A DNA stretch of 64,000 bases, taken from the NCBI GenBank assembly GCA_005281725.1, contig SSBO01000007.1, forward strand, positions 3,850,402 to 3,914,401, read 5' to 3'. Shown here piece after piece: positions 27,149 through 38,700 of this stretch (its first letter is position 1; each line of letters starts with the position of its first letter). Source of the DNA: Wuchereria bancrofti (taxonomy: Eukaryota; Nematoda; Chromadorea; Rhabditida; Onchocercidae). The translations under genes were made by a program, and so were the position numbers. The notes beneath the pieces were generated by a model. It saw only the letters and a list, made by a program, of their open reading frames with translations, made no database searches and was not told the origin of the DNA.

Positions 27149-27496
27149 TCAAGATGGATAGGCGATAGCACCGTTTTGAATTTCTACTTGACTTTCGATT
27201 AGATCAAGCTGCTTATCATGCGGTTCTGTCATAAAGTTTGGATAAAGCGTAGGAATAACCTCACGTACGCACGATACATCAACGAGAGATGCAGGACAAT
27301 TATTTCGTAACGCGACCAAGGTAATAATGCGGGCATTGAAGTAGAATTTCGTCCCGGGATATGCTTTTTGAGATTTGTGTGTGGGTGGTGAGGAAGAAGC
27401 GTAGTTTGTGCTATGGTTGCTATGAGACTCTGTCCTTTCCTTCTTCCTCCCTCTCTCTCTCTCTTTCTTATTCTCTTTCTCCTTACTAGGCTTCAC
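27149..27496 (-). CDS. hypothetical 115-codon open frame
   Basis: A minus-strand frame with ATG at 27496 and a stop at 27149. Its first third is Lys/Arg/Glu-rich because it reads through a CT/GA simple repeat (about 27428-27483). The last 70 residues have balanced composition and coding-like codon use and could be a real exon. It lies head-to-head with the ferrochelatase-like gene, 214 bases away. No family is recognised. Confidence 0.28.
   Translation of the reverse strand: MKPSKEKENKKERERGRKKERTESHSNHSTNYASSSPPTHKSQKAYPGTKFYFNARIITLVALRNNCPASLVDVSCVREVIPTLYPNFMTEPHDKQLDLIESQVEIQNGAIAYPS
27428..27483. repeat. CT-rich pyrimidine tract with (CT)n core
   Basis: A polypyrimidine stretch whose core at 27451-27464 is (CT)7. 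It is simple sequence and lies about 230 bases upstream of the ferrochelatase-like start, where it could also be a promoter-proximal GAGA-type element. Confidence 0.7.
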
Positions 27497-27709
27497 CTTT
27501 AGATATTTAACTGAAACTGAAGTCCCTCCCTTCTTTCACGATCGGCCATTCGAAGATGAGCTAAACGAGCTGATCGAGATTAATAAAATCAGATTTAAAG
27601 CACTGAAACTGTCTTTCTTATGCTTTATTCATTCTAGTATGACTTATCATAATTGTTTTACGGGTGATTGAAGTATTAGTAATTGGAATAACTTAAGTAC
27701 AGATTGACA

Positions 27710-30700
27710 ATGAGCAGATGGCCGTTGAACAGGAGCTTATTTCCTGTTCATCACATTGAATGTGTAAAAGCTAATGGCTTAAGCTCAAATGTATTGGGAT
27801 CTATTTCGACAGAAGGTGTGAACTTCAAAACTGTGCAAGACGAAACAACGAAGACAGCAATCTTGATGCTACATCATGGACAGCCGAGAACACCGTATTA
27901 TGCCACGAAACATTTGGCTAAAGGCTCTCATTATTACTACAAGTTACCGCTATGGCTTACTTCGTATGCATGCTTCATTTCTTTTTAATTCTGTTTTCGT
28001 AAAGTTCTAATGTCTTTATGAGAACTAGCCGGTGTATGAAATGGTACACAGTGCTACACGTCATGCTTGTTGCTCATTTTCGACTGCTTTCAATAATAGA
28101 AGGGTTTCTTATACTCTTTTGTGCGTTAACGGTTTGCACGTTACTCAATTTAAGGAAGAAAAGAAAAATTCATTTGAAAGACATATTTCTTTTGCATTTT
28201 AAAATTTGAAGAAAATATGTTTTAAAAATCTTTTTATTTCAAGACGTGTGACACAGTTATATTGGCCATTAGCAAAGAAAGTTAACTTTTGTGTTGACGA
28301 CTACAAATACAGCGAAAACTTCTCACATCTTGTCAGTACATATTCAAAAGTACTGCAAGGATATTTGAATGAATTAATTCCGGAACATCGTTCATTCTGC
28401 TGCACTCATGCATTTCTTTATGACGAACCAGCTATTTCGAGAACCATCAGTGAATTGATAAGGTGATTTCAACTTATAACAAATAACTCGGACTTCTCAT
28501 TTTCTCAGAAAGATATATAGTAAAAATAGGTTTAATCTTGCTCTTGTTTTTCCAGCTTCTGCGGTTTCTATTTGGGACAAAACTTGCCATTGATTTGTTT
28601 GAATCAGGTTTCAAATTTTTAGTACATTTGAAATATCGTGTAGTTGATTGTGATCTTACTATTTTCAGAAAAGGTATGCAGCGGTTAATTTTATTACCAC
28701 TGTATCCACATTATTCGTGTTTTCAAACGGGGACAATGTTAAATACTGCCGTTAAGGCTCTTGATGAGCAAACAAAACCGCTGTCAAAAGATGGTATATG
28801 CTCAATGGATTATAGAGTGAGAACTATGTCCCATGTATCGTTTCGCTGTAGTACTATTGACCGGTGGAGTAGTCATCCAGCTGTTATTAATGTGAGTTGC
28901 TTAGAGATCCGTTTAAAAATTTTTTTAAAGATTTTTGCACTTATATTTCTTTTTTGAATTACCATTGATTTGTTTGTTTACTCCTTTTTCAAGAAAATGA
29001 GTCCATGTAAATCGGAATCCGGTTTCTTTTTGAATCTTGCTCATTTTTTGATATCGCTTCTATCATGTAACTAATCTAGCATATAAACTTTCTAGAAAAA
29101 TTCAGAAAAAACTAAAAACTTCATGTTGTGCTGAGAAGGAACTAAAAAACCTTCATGTCTTATGTAGATGGGAAATTAAGTTTGTAAGACTTCCAGATTT
29201 CCAGGAAGATATGGCGAAAATGTTCTGTTTCTTTCAATAAACGTGCTTATTTAATTCATTTCTTAAAATTTGTTGAATTTATTTGGCACCAGAAAAAGTG
29301 TGCTAATTTTTTTACATTTTAGTTCTGGTATAATTTGCTGTGTACCGAACTGAAGGATCACGACAGTTTGCTTTTTGTTGCCCCACAAATGGTTTGTCTT
29401 CTAAACTTTTCCATAAATTTGATAACTTTCTGCTTCCATTTGATACGGCAGATGAAATCTTCAAAGAAGTGAAGAGTCTTTCTTCACTTCTTTGAAGTTT
29501 TCGTCCAGCTTAAGTTCTGTTGAATATAAACTGGGCTAAAATGATCTCAATATATTGAATTTACTTAAAAGAGTTATGAATCTTTGGAATGAATGAACGT
29601 ATCAACAGGATCTCATTTTAAGATGAGAAATAAATTAAATTGTCCGGATCACCGTAGTTTTTCAGTGCTTAAAAATTCAATGAATCTCTTTCGGTAATTG
29701 ATTGTTATGTTTTATGCAGTTATTCGGACCGACCTATAAAACTCTGATAAAATTGTTACCGGAATTGCATTTTAGCGTGGTTATAATTCTTCCGGCTACA
29801 TGCGAGAAATTTGGACAACTTGTTATCGGCTGATGGAACATATGAATGAAGCCGTTCCTTGGAAACTTGCTTGGTTTAGCGGTTGGGACCAATGGCCAGC
29901 AACAACATTGGAAAGCATAAATTTACAGTTATATTTCTTGAGAAGGGAAAAGCGATATCGTACTTTAGTTGTGCCCATTACATTAATCATGCCTTCTTTC
30001 GAAAGCGAAAGTTTACTACCAAATATTTTACAAAATGAGGTAAGTCGCCTGTATTCGTTTCCAAGTACTTTTTATAAATTGCTTCGCATCAAGCAAATAC
30101 TTTTATTTAACTGAGTGCTAATATTAAACAAATGCTTTTATTTAATTGAGTGCTAATATTTTGTTTAACTGTAATAAAATTAAATAAATTGATAAAGTGC
30201 AAGACGAGCTTATAAATAGTAATTTCTGATGCCAATTATCTGAAAAGCTACAGTTAATCTAATTTGTTTAACTAAACCAACAACGTTTTTTTAACCATTG
30301 GTTTGAAATTCTCTGTAGAGGAGGATTTTCTAAGAATAATTTTCTATAATGGTGAGGGAGATTTTATAAGAGTAATTAGATTACATTTCCTATCGATTTT
30401 TCTGCTCTTGTTTTTGCAAGAATGAATTTTGGAAAAAATATTGCTCTTAGTTTAAAATTATTAGTTTGATTAGTAGGCGCAGTTTGCTTCTATGCGTCCA
30501 TTATATTGTTTTTTAACAAATTTATTGGAATTGTTTCTAAAAACTTATCGTCTTATATTTTATTACATGCGCTTAATTTTCAAACTCTCCATAATCTATT
30601 ATTTGCAGGGTGTCGATTTACTTTCACCACCTGGATTTTCACCGGTTTTGGCACATGGCTTTGCAGAACTAATCAAGAATCATTTAATGGGTCGTAGAGC

Positions 30701-30869
30701 ATCATCACAACTGTCGTATCGGTGCAAATTCTGCTTTAGTTCACGTTGTTTACTTCGAAGAGCAATGTTGGCACCGAAAGAAATATCTTTCAACGAAATA
30801 TTTTTAAAAAACACTTTAGGGAACGGAGAGGTAATTCAACAACAAAAAAGGCTGCAAATTTCAGCTTGA
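27710..30869 (+). CDS. ferrochelatase-like protein (FeCL), catalytic His lost
   Basis: Exons 27710-27963, 28244-28462, 28678-28891, 29323-29391, 29776-30039, 30609-30869; 426 aa, close to human ferrochelatase (423). Family landmarks in order: ILMLHHGQP near residue 69 (human ILMLNMGGP), LPLYPHYSCFQTG with Cys175, STIDRW, LLFVAPQM at 245-252, and a C-terminal CKFCFSSRC. In active ferrochelatase the LLFVAPQM place reads LFSAHSLPM and holds the catalytic histidine, so insertion of iron into protoporphyrin is unlikely. The Asp-His of the later metal site (SDHIE) is also missing. Cys175, 379, 382 and 387 match all four [2Fe-2S] ligands of animal ferrochelatase. The N-terminus is basic (MSRWPLNRSLF), so mitochondrial import is possible. 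Nematodes are known to carry such metazoan-derived homologues beside a bacterial-type functional enzyme; that enzyme is not in this window. Its role is unknown. Confidence 0.9.
29451..29505 (+). ncRNA. pre-miRNA-like hairpin in FeCL intron 4
   Basis: CTTCAAAGAAGTGAAGA (29459-29475) is the perfect reverse complement of 29481-29497, around a 5-nt loop (GTCTT). After one T-T mismatch the pairing continues for seven more pairs (one G-U) to 29451 and 29505. The stem is about 25 bp, longer than anything else I see here. It lies wholly inside the intron 29392-29775 on the host-gene strand. The loop is shorter than in most pre-miRNAs, so it may instead be a recent inverted duplication. I do not recognise either arm as a known miRNA. 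Confidence 0.4.
30094..30163 (+). repeat. two-copy 35-bp tandem repeat in FeCL intron 5
   Basis: Copies at 30094-30128 and 30129-30163 share CAAATRCTTTTATTTAAYTG and AGTGCTAATATT with about four mismatches. It is a simple tandem duplication in the last intron of the ferrochelatase-like gene. Confidence 0.85.
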
Positions 30870-33800
30870 AGATATATCGAAATATTTATTTAGACGAAAA
30901 CGATCTCTCAACGTTCATTACCACTCAAATTTTTTGTTGCTGAAAGTCATCAACTCACGAACGCGCGTAGTGATAGTGGTTCCACTGTCAGGGAAGATTA
31001 ATTTCTCTCGTCTGGCAAGTGGGTGGTACTCCACTTGAAACAGCTCTTTAGTCTGGGTCGTGTGTGTTTTAGCTTGACTTGACTGTTAATTGTATATTGC
31101 ACATTGCTGAACGTCAGTTAGAGTAACTTCGATCAAGCAATAATATTTGTGTCATATTATTTTGTTGCACCGTATCCTTAATATTTATTTGTGAATAATT
31201 ATGTAAATTTGGAATCAATTCCAAGCAGTTGATGAACATTTAATATTTAAATAAAATAACAGCATATCTATTTCATTGGTGTCGTGATGTTGCTGTGTTT
31301 CGAGTTCCAACATAGAGCCTGTAAGGGTATAGTGCGAAGTTGCGTGCAAGAAATTTTTAGGGGTGAGTAAAGGTAAGGAAAAGCAGTCGATTTCTAACGT
31401 AGCTTGACAGTCGTTTTATCCTTCGGTACCTGTAGTGACAGATTCTATTTATAGTGTAGATGTAGCTTCAAGCTATATATTTTATGGTTGGATTTAATTC
31501 AAACATGCTGTGCGAGATTGCTGCCAACTTTTGCCTCATCTATTGTGTGTGATAATGACTAGATCACAGTTTTGCTTACTGCTGGGTGTCAGTCAGTGTT
31601 ATGTGTTGGCAATAAATTATATGTCATATGCAACTAGTTCTCAAGCTCTCTTCTGAAATTTCTCAAGCTCTGTGAAGTGACTTATTTGAAAATGTTTCAA
31701 GTTGCTTAAGTTGTCTCAGTTGGGAAAAGCGGGAACGAATGCGTTGGAATTTTTTGCGGGTAGAGTCTGCGAGCAGTTAGAAAATAAATATAGTGTGATA
31801 AGGGAGGATACCTTAGAAAGGTGATTACTTAGGACCATCTTAGAAGAGTAAATCACTGAAGTTTTCCAGTAACCGAGCTTACGACTACTGCGGGATGTTT
31901 CATATGAACCCTTTGCAGTGACGGAAAACCTGGGGTAATATGCTGCAAGTAGATGAAGTGGATAGTGAAAATCGAAAAACTGTATGATAGAAAGATCACC
32001 ACGTCTATATGAAAGGAAGGGAAGGCAGAGCAGGAATCACAACCTCCCAACAAAACGCACTACTGTGTTATGGTGCACACGGTCACGGGTCCATCGCATC
32101 AAGGAGATAGCGCGATTTGATTTGACCTCTCATATAATCCCTTTAATAATCTTTGACCTTCCCTCGCACATTCTTTTGCGGATGGTCCCTTTTCGTACAA
32201 ACTACCACGTTATCATCAACTATGAGACTCAGGGCAACAAATTGGCCCCGTGCCAACAACCTCCACTGCAAATTGAAGAGAACGTCTAGACGGCCGACTT
32301 CTCTTTGGACTGCAGCGTCTGCTGTATGCATGTGTGTGTATGTCCGTAGATGCGATGGATGGGGTGGGCGTGTATCGATCGGCGTGGGTGGGAGTGTCGA
32401 GTGGTTGCAGAGCCGTCTACCCGTCTGTCTGCGAGGAGTTTCCAAGGAAGGGGTCTATTTCATATTTGTGAATGGCAAGATGAGTGTACCTGAACAGGTC
32501 AACCCGTGGGTTGCCCATCCGCACTTGCAGTACCTTTGCTTGATTCGCTCATTCTGTTCCCCTCATTTCTCCTCGCCATTACACTTCGCTGGGTCATCGA
32601 TCCAATTGGCCATTTCTTTACTGTCCTCTCATAGTTACTTGCGAGTAACATCACGTCATTTCTTTATGGTCACCTTACTTTCAAGTCTTTGCTGTATTTC
32701 TGCCTATTTTTTAAAACTACACCATCGATTGATTGTTCTATTGATTAATTAACTGAGTGATGAATGAGTGGGTACCAATGTTCATATTTTTGGTGGTGCT
32801 GTGCACCATGTCAATGTGGACGGTCTTTTTGACAGTTTGTGATTTTGCTACAGCGATAGCTCTCCTTTCGGCAAGAAACTCCTCTTACTTTTATCGGTAA
32901 AAGGTTTTGATCACATTGAATCTTGTATGGTTGAGTTCACTTCTCGATTTCGGTTCACATTACTGACCATTCTGATCGTTCTCTTTTATTTCTCATAGGG
33001 GGAAGACAATAGAGATAATTCTTTTTTCTTCTTAAATTGCTACTTGTAATGAGATGAGTTTCCGGGAAGCTCGCACTACGCTATTTATACCGTTAATAAC
33101 CTATCTGGAATTTCTTTCTACGGAGGTTAGGTTAAAGATTGTGAAATAAGCTGCTGTAGGTGTATGCATCCTCCGAATGAAGAGTACTTATCACAGTTCT
33201 GCAACTGATCTGGGTAGAGTTGTTGCACTCCGCTTGTCGTCAACAGTCCAAAGAAAATGATTTAAAATTTGATCATCTAGAATGGAGGAAACTGTTCAAA
33301 TTTCTCCCAAGTATTAAGTCGTCATGTGTAACATTCCTGGCTTTCTAGATTCCTGGATTACTCATTTATGCTGCGAAGAATGCTGAACCACTCGCGGAAA
33401 GAAGAGCACTGGGGAAGAGCCAGAAAATTCATAGAGCTTTTGTGGGAATTAATTTTATTCAGGTAGTCTATTTTCGAAGGTAAAACTCGAGATTTTCCTG
33501 ATGTAGTTAATTATTGGCGTTGCACACATGAATGATCTTGATAGGTAACAACAGCCTCTGTATGACCAATAAGGCGTAATGAGGGACTTATTTATTAACT
33601 TTTTCGTAATTGTGCATTAGATATCGATGTTCCTTCCAATCAGTTCATTTGATGCGTATGCGAAAATGTAGAGAGTGAAGATTTTGTGACGTGTAATGAT
33701 ATAATGATGAGTGATTGTTAATGATGAATGATGGAAACATCGCAGAATTAGTGGCGCAGAAATTAATCACGTTTACAGATTTATCATGATGTATGTAGGA

Positions 33801-35763
33801 GGAATGTAGTGATGAGGATTGTTACTTACTTCCAGTTCGACATCCCACCTTCAGCAACAAGGGGTAGTTACAGAGGAAATTTGTGCATTCTTGTACGAGG
33901 TAGGGCAGAGGAAGACGGGCGATTCTGTGAAGGGCAGTCAATTTCAGGGTTTTACAGTTGCATTTTCTCGACAACATGTATTTTTAGCGCACTGCGTCCC
34001 AGTTTTTTGTGAAGAGCCAACAGCAACCTGTACCCTCGCATTTTGCGCTTTCTCTCAGACGTTCCCGGTATAAAATGTTCTTATTTTTTATAGGTCTTTT
34101 AAATGCAACAAAAACTTCGCAATTTATTACTGTATATAAATTCTTTCGGTCTGTTTGTCTGTAGCGCTCAGTTCATGAATGTTATGTCACCGCTTCCAAG
34201 AGGACTTTGAGATTTCAGTGTATTCTTCTCTATGCAACTGCTCATATGAATTCTATTTGTTTCGTTCCACTAGTTTGTTAGGAATCACAGCGCTAACCGA
34301 CCTGTAACAGAAGAGGCATGCTAAGGAAAGATGTTGTTTGTTGGATTTCAGGAAGCTTTTCTTTCTATTCCTCCAAGATTCGTAAAAATTAATGCAATAA
34401 CCTCGATATGATGGTTTGCAAAATAAAGGCTTATTTACTTGTAAACCTAGGAATAAGCTGGTAATTGTTCCAGCATCAGCATTATGGTTGAAATCGCAAG
34501 CTTTTCATATTAAACATCCACACTGCATTTGTAGCAAACTGCAATTATCAGTCGAATCGAGCAGACACGGCCAACAACTAAAATATGAAAATAACTGATT
34601 CTGGATGCTGTCTGACATTTCATTATTTATGGTGAGTGAATTACAACTGGATGGATGAGGAAACAGATTGAACTGACCGTATCCATTCGTGACTTAAGAT
34701 TGTCGTTATTCATTACTTTGTTTTTGTTCGTTTTGGACGGTTCCTTCATGATATCGTTGTAAATATGTATCTCAGTTTTTTTTTTTTCTTAAGGTTCAGT
34801 TGAGTTAGGTAGGATTTCTCTGATGTGACAAGTTTAAATATTTGTGAAGAAATGAGTGGTGAGCACTGTTTAATCATAAGTTGAAATGTGTGAAATGACG
34901 CAAAATTTTCAGTTTGTTTGGAGCGTATGATAATTTTGACCCACTTGTTGCAGTATTTATTAGTGAAGACATTTCTGTCTGTTTTTTCTATTTCATCAAG
35001 GAGGAAGAAATATTGGACAGGCAATACCATTGTTCTCGGTACTTTCTCTAAGGTTAATAAATGTTTCTTGCAACATTTGTTGCATTCTGTTCCTGTGCTT
35101 TGAATGGCACTGTTAATCATTAATGCACCACACATACTCTTTGTGCAACTGTCGCTGTATTATGGAAATGGTGATTCAGCGGGTCAAGTTTTGCATAGGG
35201 CACTTCGTTTTCTGCGCTATTACTCAGTAGTATTGCCGTCTACGTATTCATAAAATTACTTGTACTTCGGGACTGACATCACTTGTAAGCATATCTGGAA
35301 AGTGAGCCCACAGTGAGAAGTTAAACGCTTTTTGACGCATACAATTCTTTAATCTGTCGTTGGGCAGCTGACCTAGGCTCGTTGGCAACTACTGTAATCA
35401 CAGGAAAAACATTATAAAAGTTTAAGTCGTTACAGGTTTCTTGCCAAATTTCTGATCTGGTTTTGTCTTCGAGTGGAGCACTTGTGCTCAGCATTTCAAC
35501 CGACAAAATCGTGCCGTCGCGGGAAGTTCTAAATCATTGAAGCAGTCAAGTTGAGTCGTCCTTATATATTGTTAAAGCCGTATGATCGGCACAGTCTCGA
35601 AAGCTGCTCAGCAGTTTCTTGTACTGGAAGCTGCATAGCAGCATTAACATCAACAGCGCTTTACTGTAGTGCTGTAACGATACGTTCCCGAGAAGCAAGA
35701 AGTGAAACAAGAAACCTAAACATTTGTAATTGTGACAGTCGTGTAGTGAGTAATATCATTAGC
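30870..35763. other. intergenic region
   Basis: I see no recognisable gene between the ferrochelatase-like stop and the NRBP start. An AATAAA near 31251 is the first plausible poly(A) signal for the upstream gene. A GC-rich patch near 32.2-32.5 kb is listed separately. The rest is AT-rich with short frames open by chance. Confidence 0.55.
32153..32752. other. GC-rich patch open on both strands
   Basis: About 32280-32460 is visibly much richer in G+C than the surroundings. A plus-strand frame is open for about 199 codons (first ATG at 32222) and a minus-strand frame for 100 codons (32445-32143). Neither product resembles a family I know: the plus frame is Cys/Trp/Arg-rich then hydrophobic, the minus one Pro/Thr/His-rich. 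Long frames on both strands are expected when AT-rich stop codons are scarce, so this is probably compositional. A promoter or an unannotated exon remains possible. Confidence 0.35.
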
Positions 35764-38700
35764 ATGAATTCTGCTACTTCAACGAATGTCGGCTCTACTG
35801 CCGTATCACACTCAACCGATACGACAGCCAAACATGGTTATGATGTAAAAGGTGGTAATAATAGCAAGGATAGTGATTCAGAAGGCGAAGGAGCTGAAGA
35901 GGTTTGCTTAAAGAAGTTTTATATATTGCAAAATATAATTTTGTAGGTTAAACATTGTAGGATTTATGATATTGGCTTTGTTTTTACTTCCTTTTTTTTG
36001 AAGACCTTTCAACTTTGTTGCTTGTTGTTGTTGTGGAAATGGTGAGCAAACATATGAAGTTATCTACTGCTATCTGTTTATTCTGTCATCCGAAATCCTT
36101 AGATGGAGATAAACTCCAGCTAAATGCTGAAAAATGAGTCTGCCTGATGAAATCAATGCTAGGACAGAACCGCAAAAGCATTCAAAAGACTCCAGAGTTA
36201 GAATTTGTGTAGGAAATAAAGTACCTGGACTGATGAATTTTATATAAATGCTGATATTATCATCTTGAGCGGGTTGAGTGGGCGGGTTTGTCATGCCCAT
36301 CCTTGATCTTCCATCATTGTACTTAATTAACAGACGTAAATCAGTTGTTGTTAGGAAGTATATCCGTGCCCGTAGGCATGTCATTGGATACTTCTCATTT
36401 GTACTTCAACAATGGTGAGGTAAGTTTGCTTTTGAAGTGACCTTTTTATATTTGAATTGTTTGGTGGTTTAGAAATCTGATTTATGCATAACGATCACTG
36501 TTGGATAATTATGTAATATAACCTTATATCAGCAGACAAAATAATGTCTCGGTCTAGCTTTTGACTTTTCTTTCTATACTGCATCATACAGCTTCGATCT
36601 GATCTTTCTGTACTTTATTTTTGACCTCAAATTCTTCGTTGTACATTCTTCATTGAAAATGGATGTCAAAGAATCGTAAATGTGATCTTGAGAAGCCTCG
36701 CTGTTAACTTTTATCTACATATTTAACTTATTAATCAATAACTCTGCCAATCAATAATCCTTGTTTATCATCATTATAATACACTTAGTGTTGTTTTTCA
36801 ATATTTTTATTGCAAAAGTTGATTTTTTATGCACTTCTGCACCTTATTCACCACAGAAAACACACACAGGAAAGATAAAATAAGATTTTGTTGTCATTTC
36901 ATCGCGAATTTTGTGTGTCAGTCGTCACTTTTTCTAGATCTTGGAAGAAAGCCCATGCAAAAGATGGAGTAAACGACGTGAGCAAGTAAAACAGCGTAAT
37001 GTTCCTGGGATCGACTACGCTTACTTGGCAATGGATAATGAAACAGGTAACGAAGTGGTATGGAATGAAGTCTTGTTCTCAGAACGCAAAAATTTTCGTT
37101 TACAAGAAGAACACATAAATGCAGTTTTCGACAAGTTGACTCATCTCGTGCACACAAATCTCGTTAAATTCCATAAATACTGGACAGATTCGAAATCTGA
37201 CAAGCCAAGGGTTCGTTTAGATACAGATTTCTTGTGTATAATAATTTTTAAGTTTTCGGTTTTTTCTTGAACATGAATCCACGTGGAATTTGATTTATAA
37301 AGCTGTTGTTTATTTCCTTTTTTTCCACTGTCCAATAAAGTATATACAAAATTTGAAAAATTTTGAAGGAGATTCTTACGAGTTTTGGTTTTAAATTCTG
37401 GGCGCCGTGGTTTCGGGTAGTGGTTAATGAGTATCTCGAGTCAGTATTTACAGATTGATGAATTGCTCGTGACCATTGTGGAAAATTGGGAGGAGTGGAT
37501 AAATGTGCATCTAGTTCTTATCGTCTTATTCAAATCGTTTTATCAGAGCTAATGGTAGCATTATTTTAGGCCCGAATGCTGCAGAGGAACTTTGTAATCT
37601 TAATTGGCTTTTGAACTAACAAATTAGCTCTTCAAATTTGCAAAATCTGATACATCAGTTTTCTTTTATATTGCTTCAGATAATATTCATAACAGAATAT
37701 ATGTCGTCTGGTTCACTAGCACGATTCTTACAACGTACTCGCAAATCTGGAGCTGCTTTAAATCTGAAGGTTGGTTTAATTAATATCCTTCTACCTTGGT
37801 TTGAAAGGAACAGCTTTCTAATTCGATTCATGTATCATCTCTTTTATCTTATACATATCAGGATTGCCATTTTCATTTTCTTTTTTTTTTTTTGTCTACA
37901 GGATTTTTTTATGTCTTTGCTACTTTTCTTTCTGCTTATTCTTTTCTTTTTATGTATATCTTGTCCAGATGATTTCAGGCGTGGAAAAAGTGGACTACGC
38001 AAATTTTGTCTGCTCTGAATTATTTACACTCATGTAATCCTCCAGTTGTTCATGCAAATCTTACTTGCAACACGATGTTCATACAACATAATGGTTTGAT
38101 CAAGATCGGTTGTGGTGAGATTTAAGTTTTTATACTAATTTTCTGTTTATCTTTCACGTACGAATGGGCCGAACAAGTTTTTGTAATAGAATTAAGGTTG
38201 TTTGTCTGCTGAGTAAAGAACGTTTTATATGGGAACGTGATATGGCGAAAGTTTGGTACTTTGTGAAATTTACATATCTGTAATCTCATTTTAGTCGCTC
38301 CAACTGCAATTCAACATCACGTGAAGACGTTTCAAGAGAATATCAGAAATATGCATTATATTGCGCCTGAATATGAACGTAAGATTTCTATGTGAAGAAT
38401 TCTACTATTAGGGAAATTGTAATCAAGATTGCAATTTTCGTTGTGGCCTCGTGATAAAAGTGGGGTATTTTGTTCTTAGTTCTTTCTCCTTGGGGTCTGC
38501 GGAATAAATTCTTGTTTTTTCAGATACAGATACCATTTCCTCTACCAAAAGCGCCGTTTGCAGTTTTGATTACTCCTGATTTTTTTTTTTTTTTTGGTTT
38601 TTAATAGTTTGATTCCAGATTGTAATGCTGTAGCTCCGCCAGCTGACATCTATTCCTTTGGAATATGTGCGCTAGAGGCAAGTTTAATCTCGAATATGAG

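Larger units (their letters stand above)
20519..27709. other. intergenic region with open-frame remnants
   Basis: Between the SoxC stop and the ferrochelatase-like start I find no gene that can be assembled with splice sites. An AATAAA lies four bases after the SoxC stop, too close to be its usual poly(A) signal. Several unrecognised open frames, listed separately, could be isolated exons or decayed coding DNA. The rest is AT-rich sequence without visible structure. Confidence 0.5.

Noticed and set aside
28556..28620. Open stretch after an acceptor-like TTTTTCCAG, a possible extra FeCL exon
   Set aside because: Splicing 28462 directly to 28678 keeps phase and matches the family (SELIR-KGMQR). 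Adding this stretch breaks the frame.
30971..31700. Searched for a bacterial-type ferrochelatase or endosymbiont-derived DNA next to FeCL
   Set aside because: No intronless or bacterial-like reading frame was seen here or elsewhere in the window.
34746..35135. 129-codon minus-strand frame
   Set aside because: It ends through a poly-Lys run encoded by a T tract and has no motif or exon partners. It is compatible with chance.
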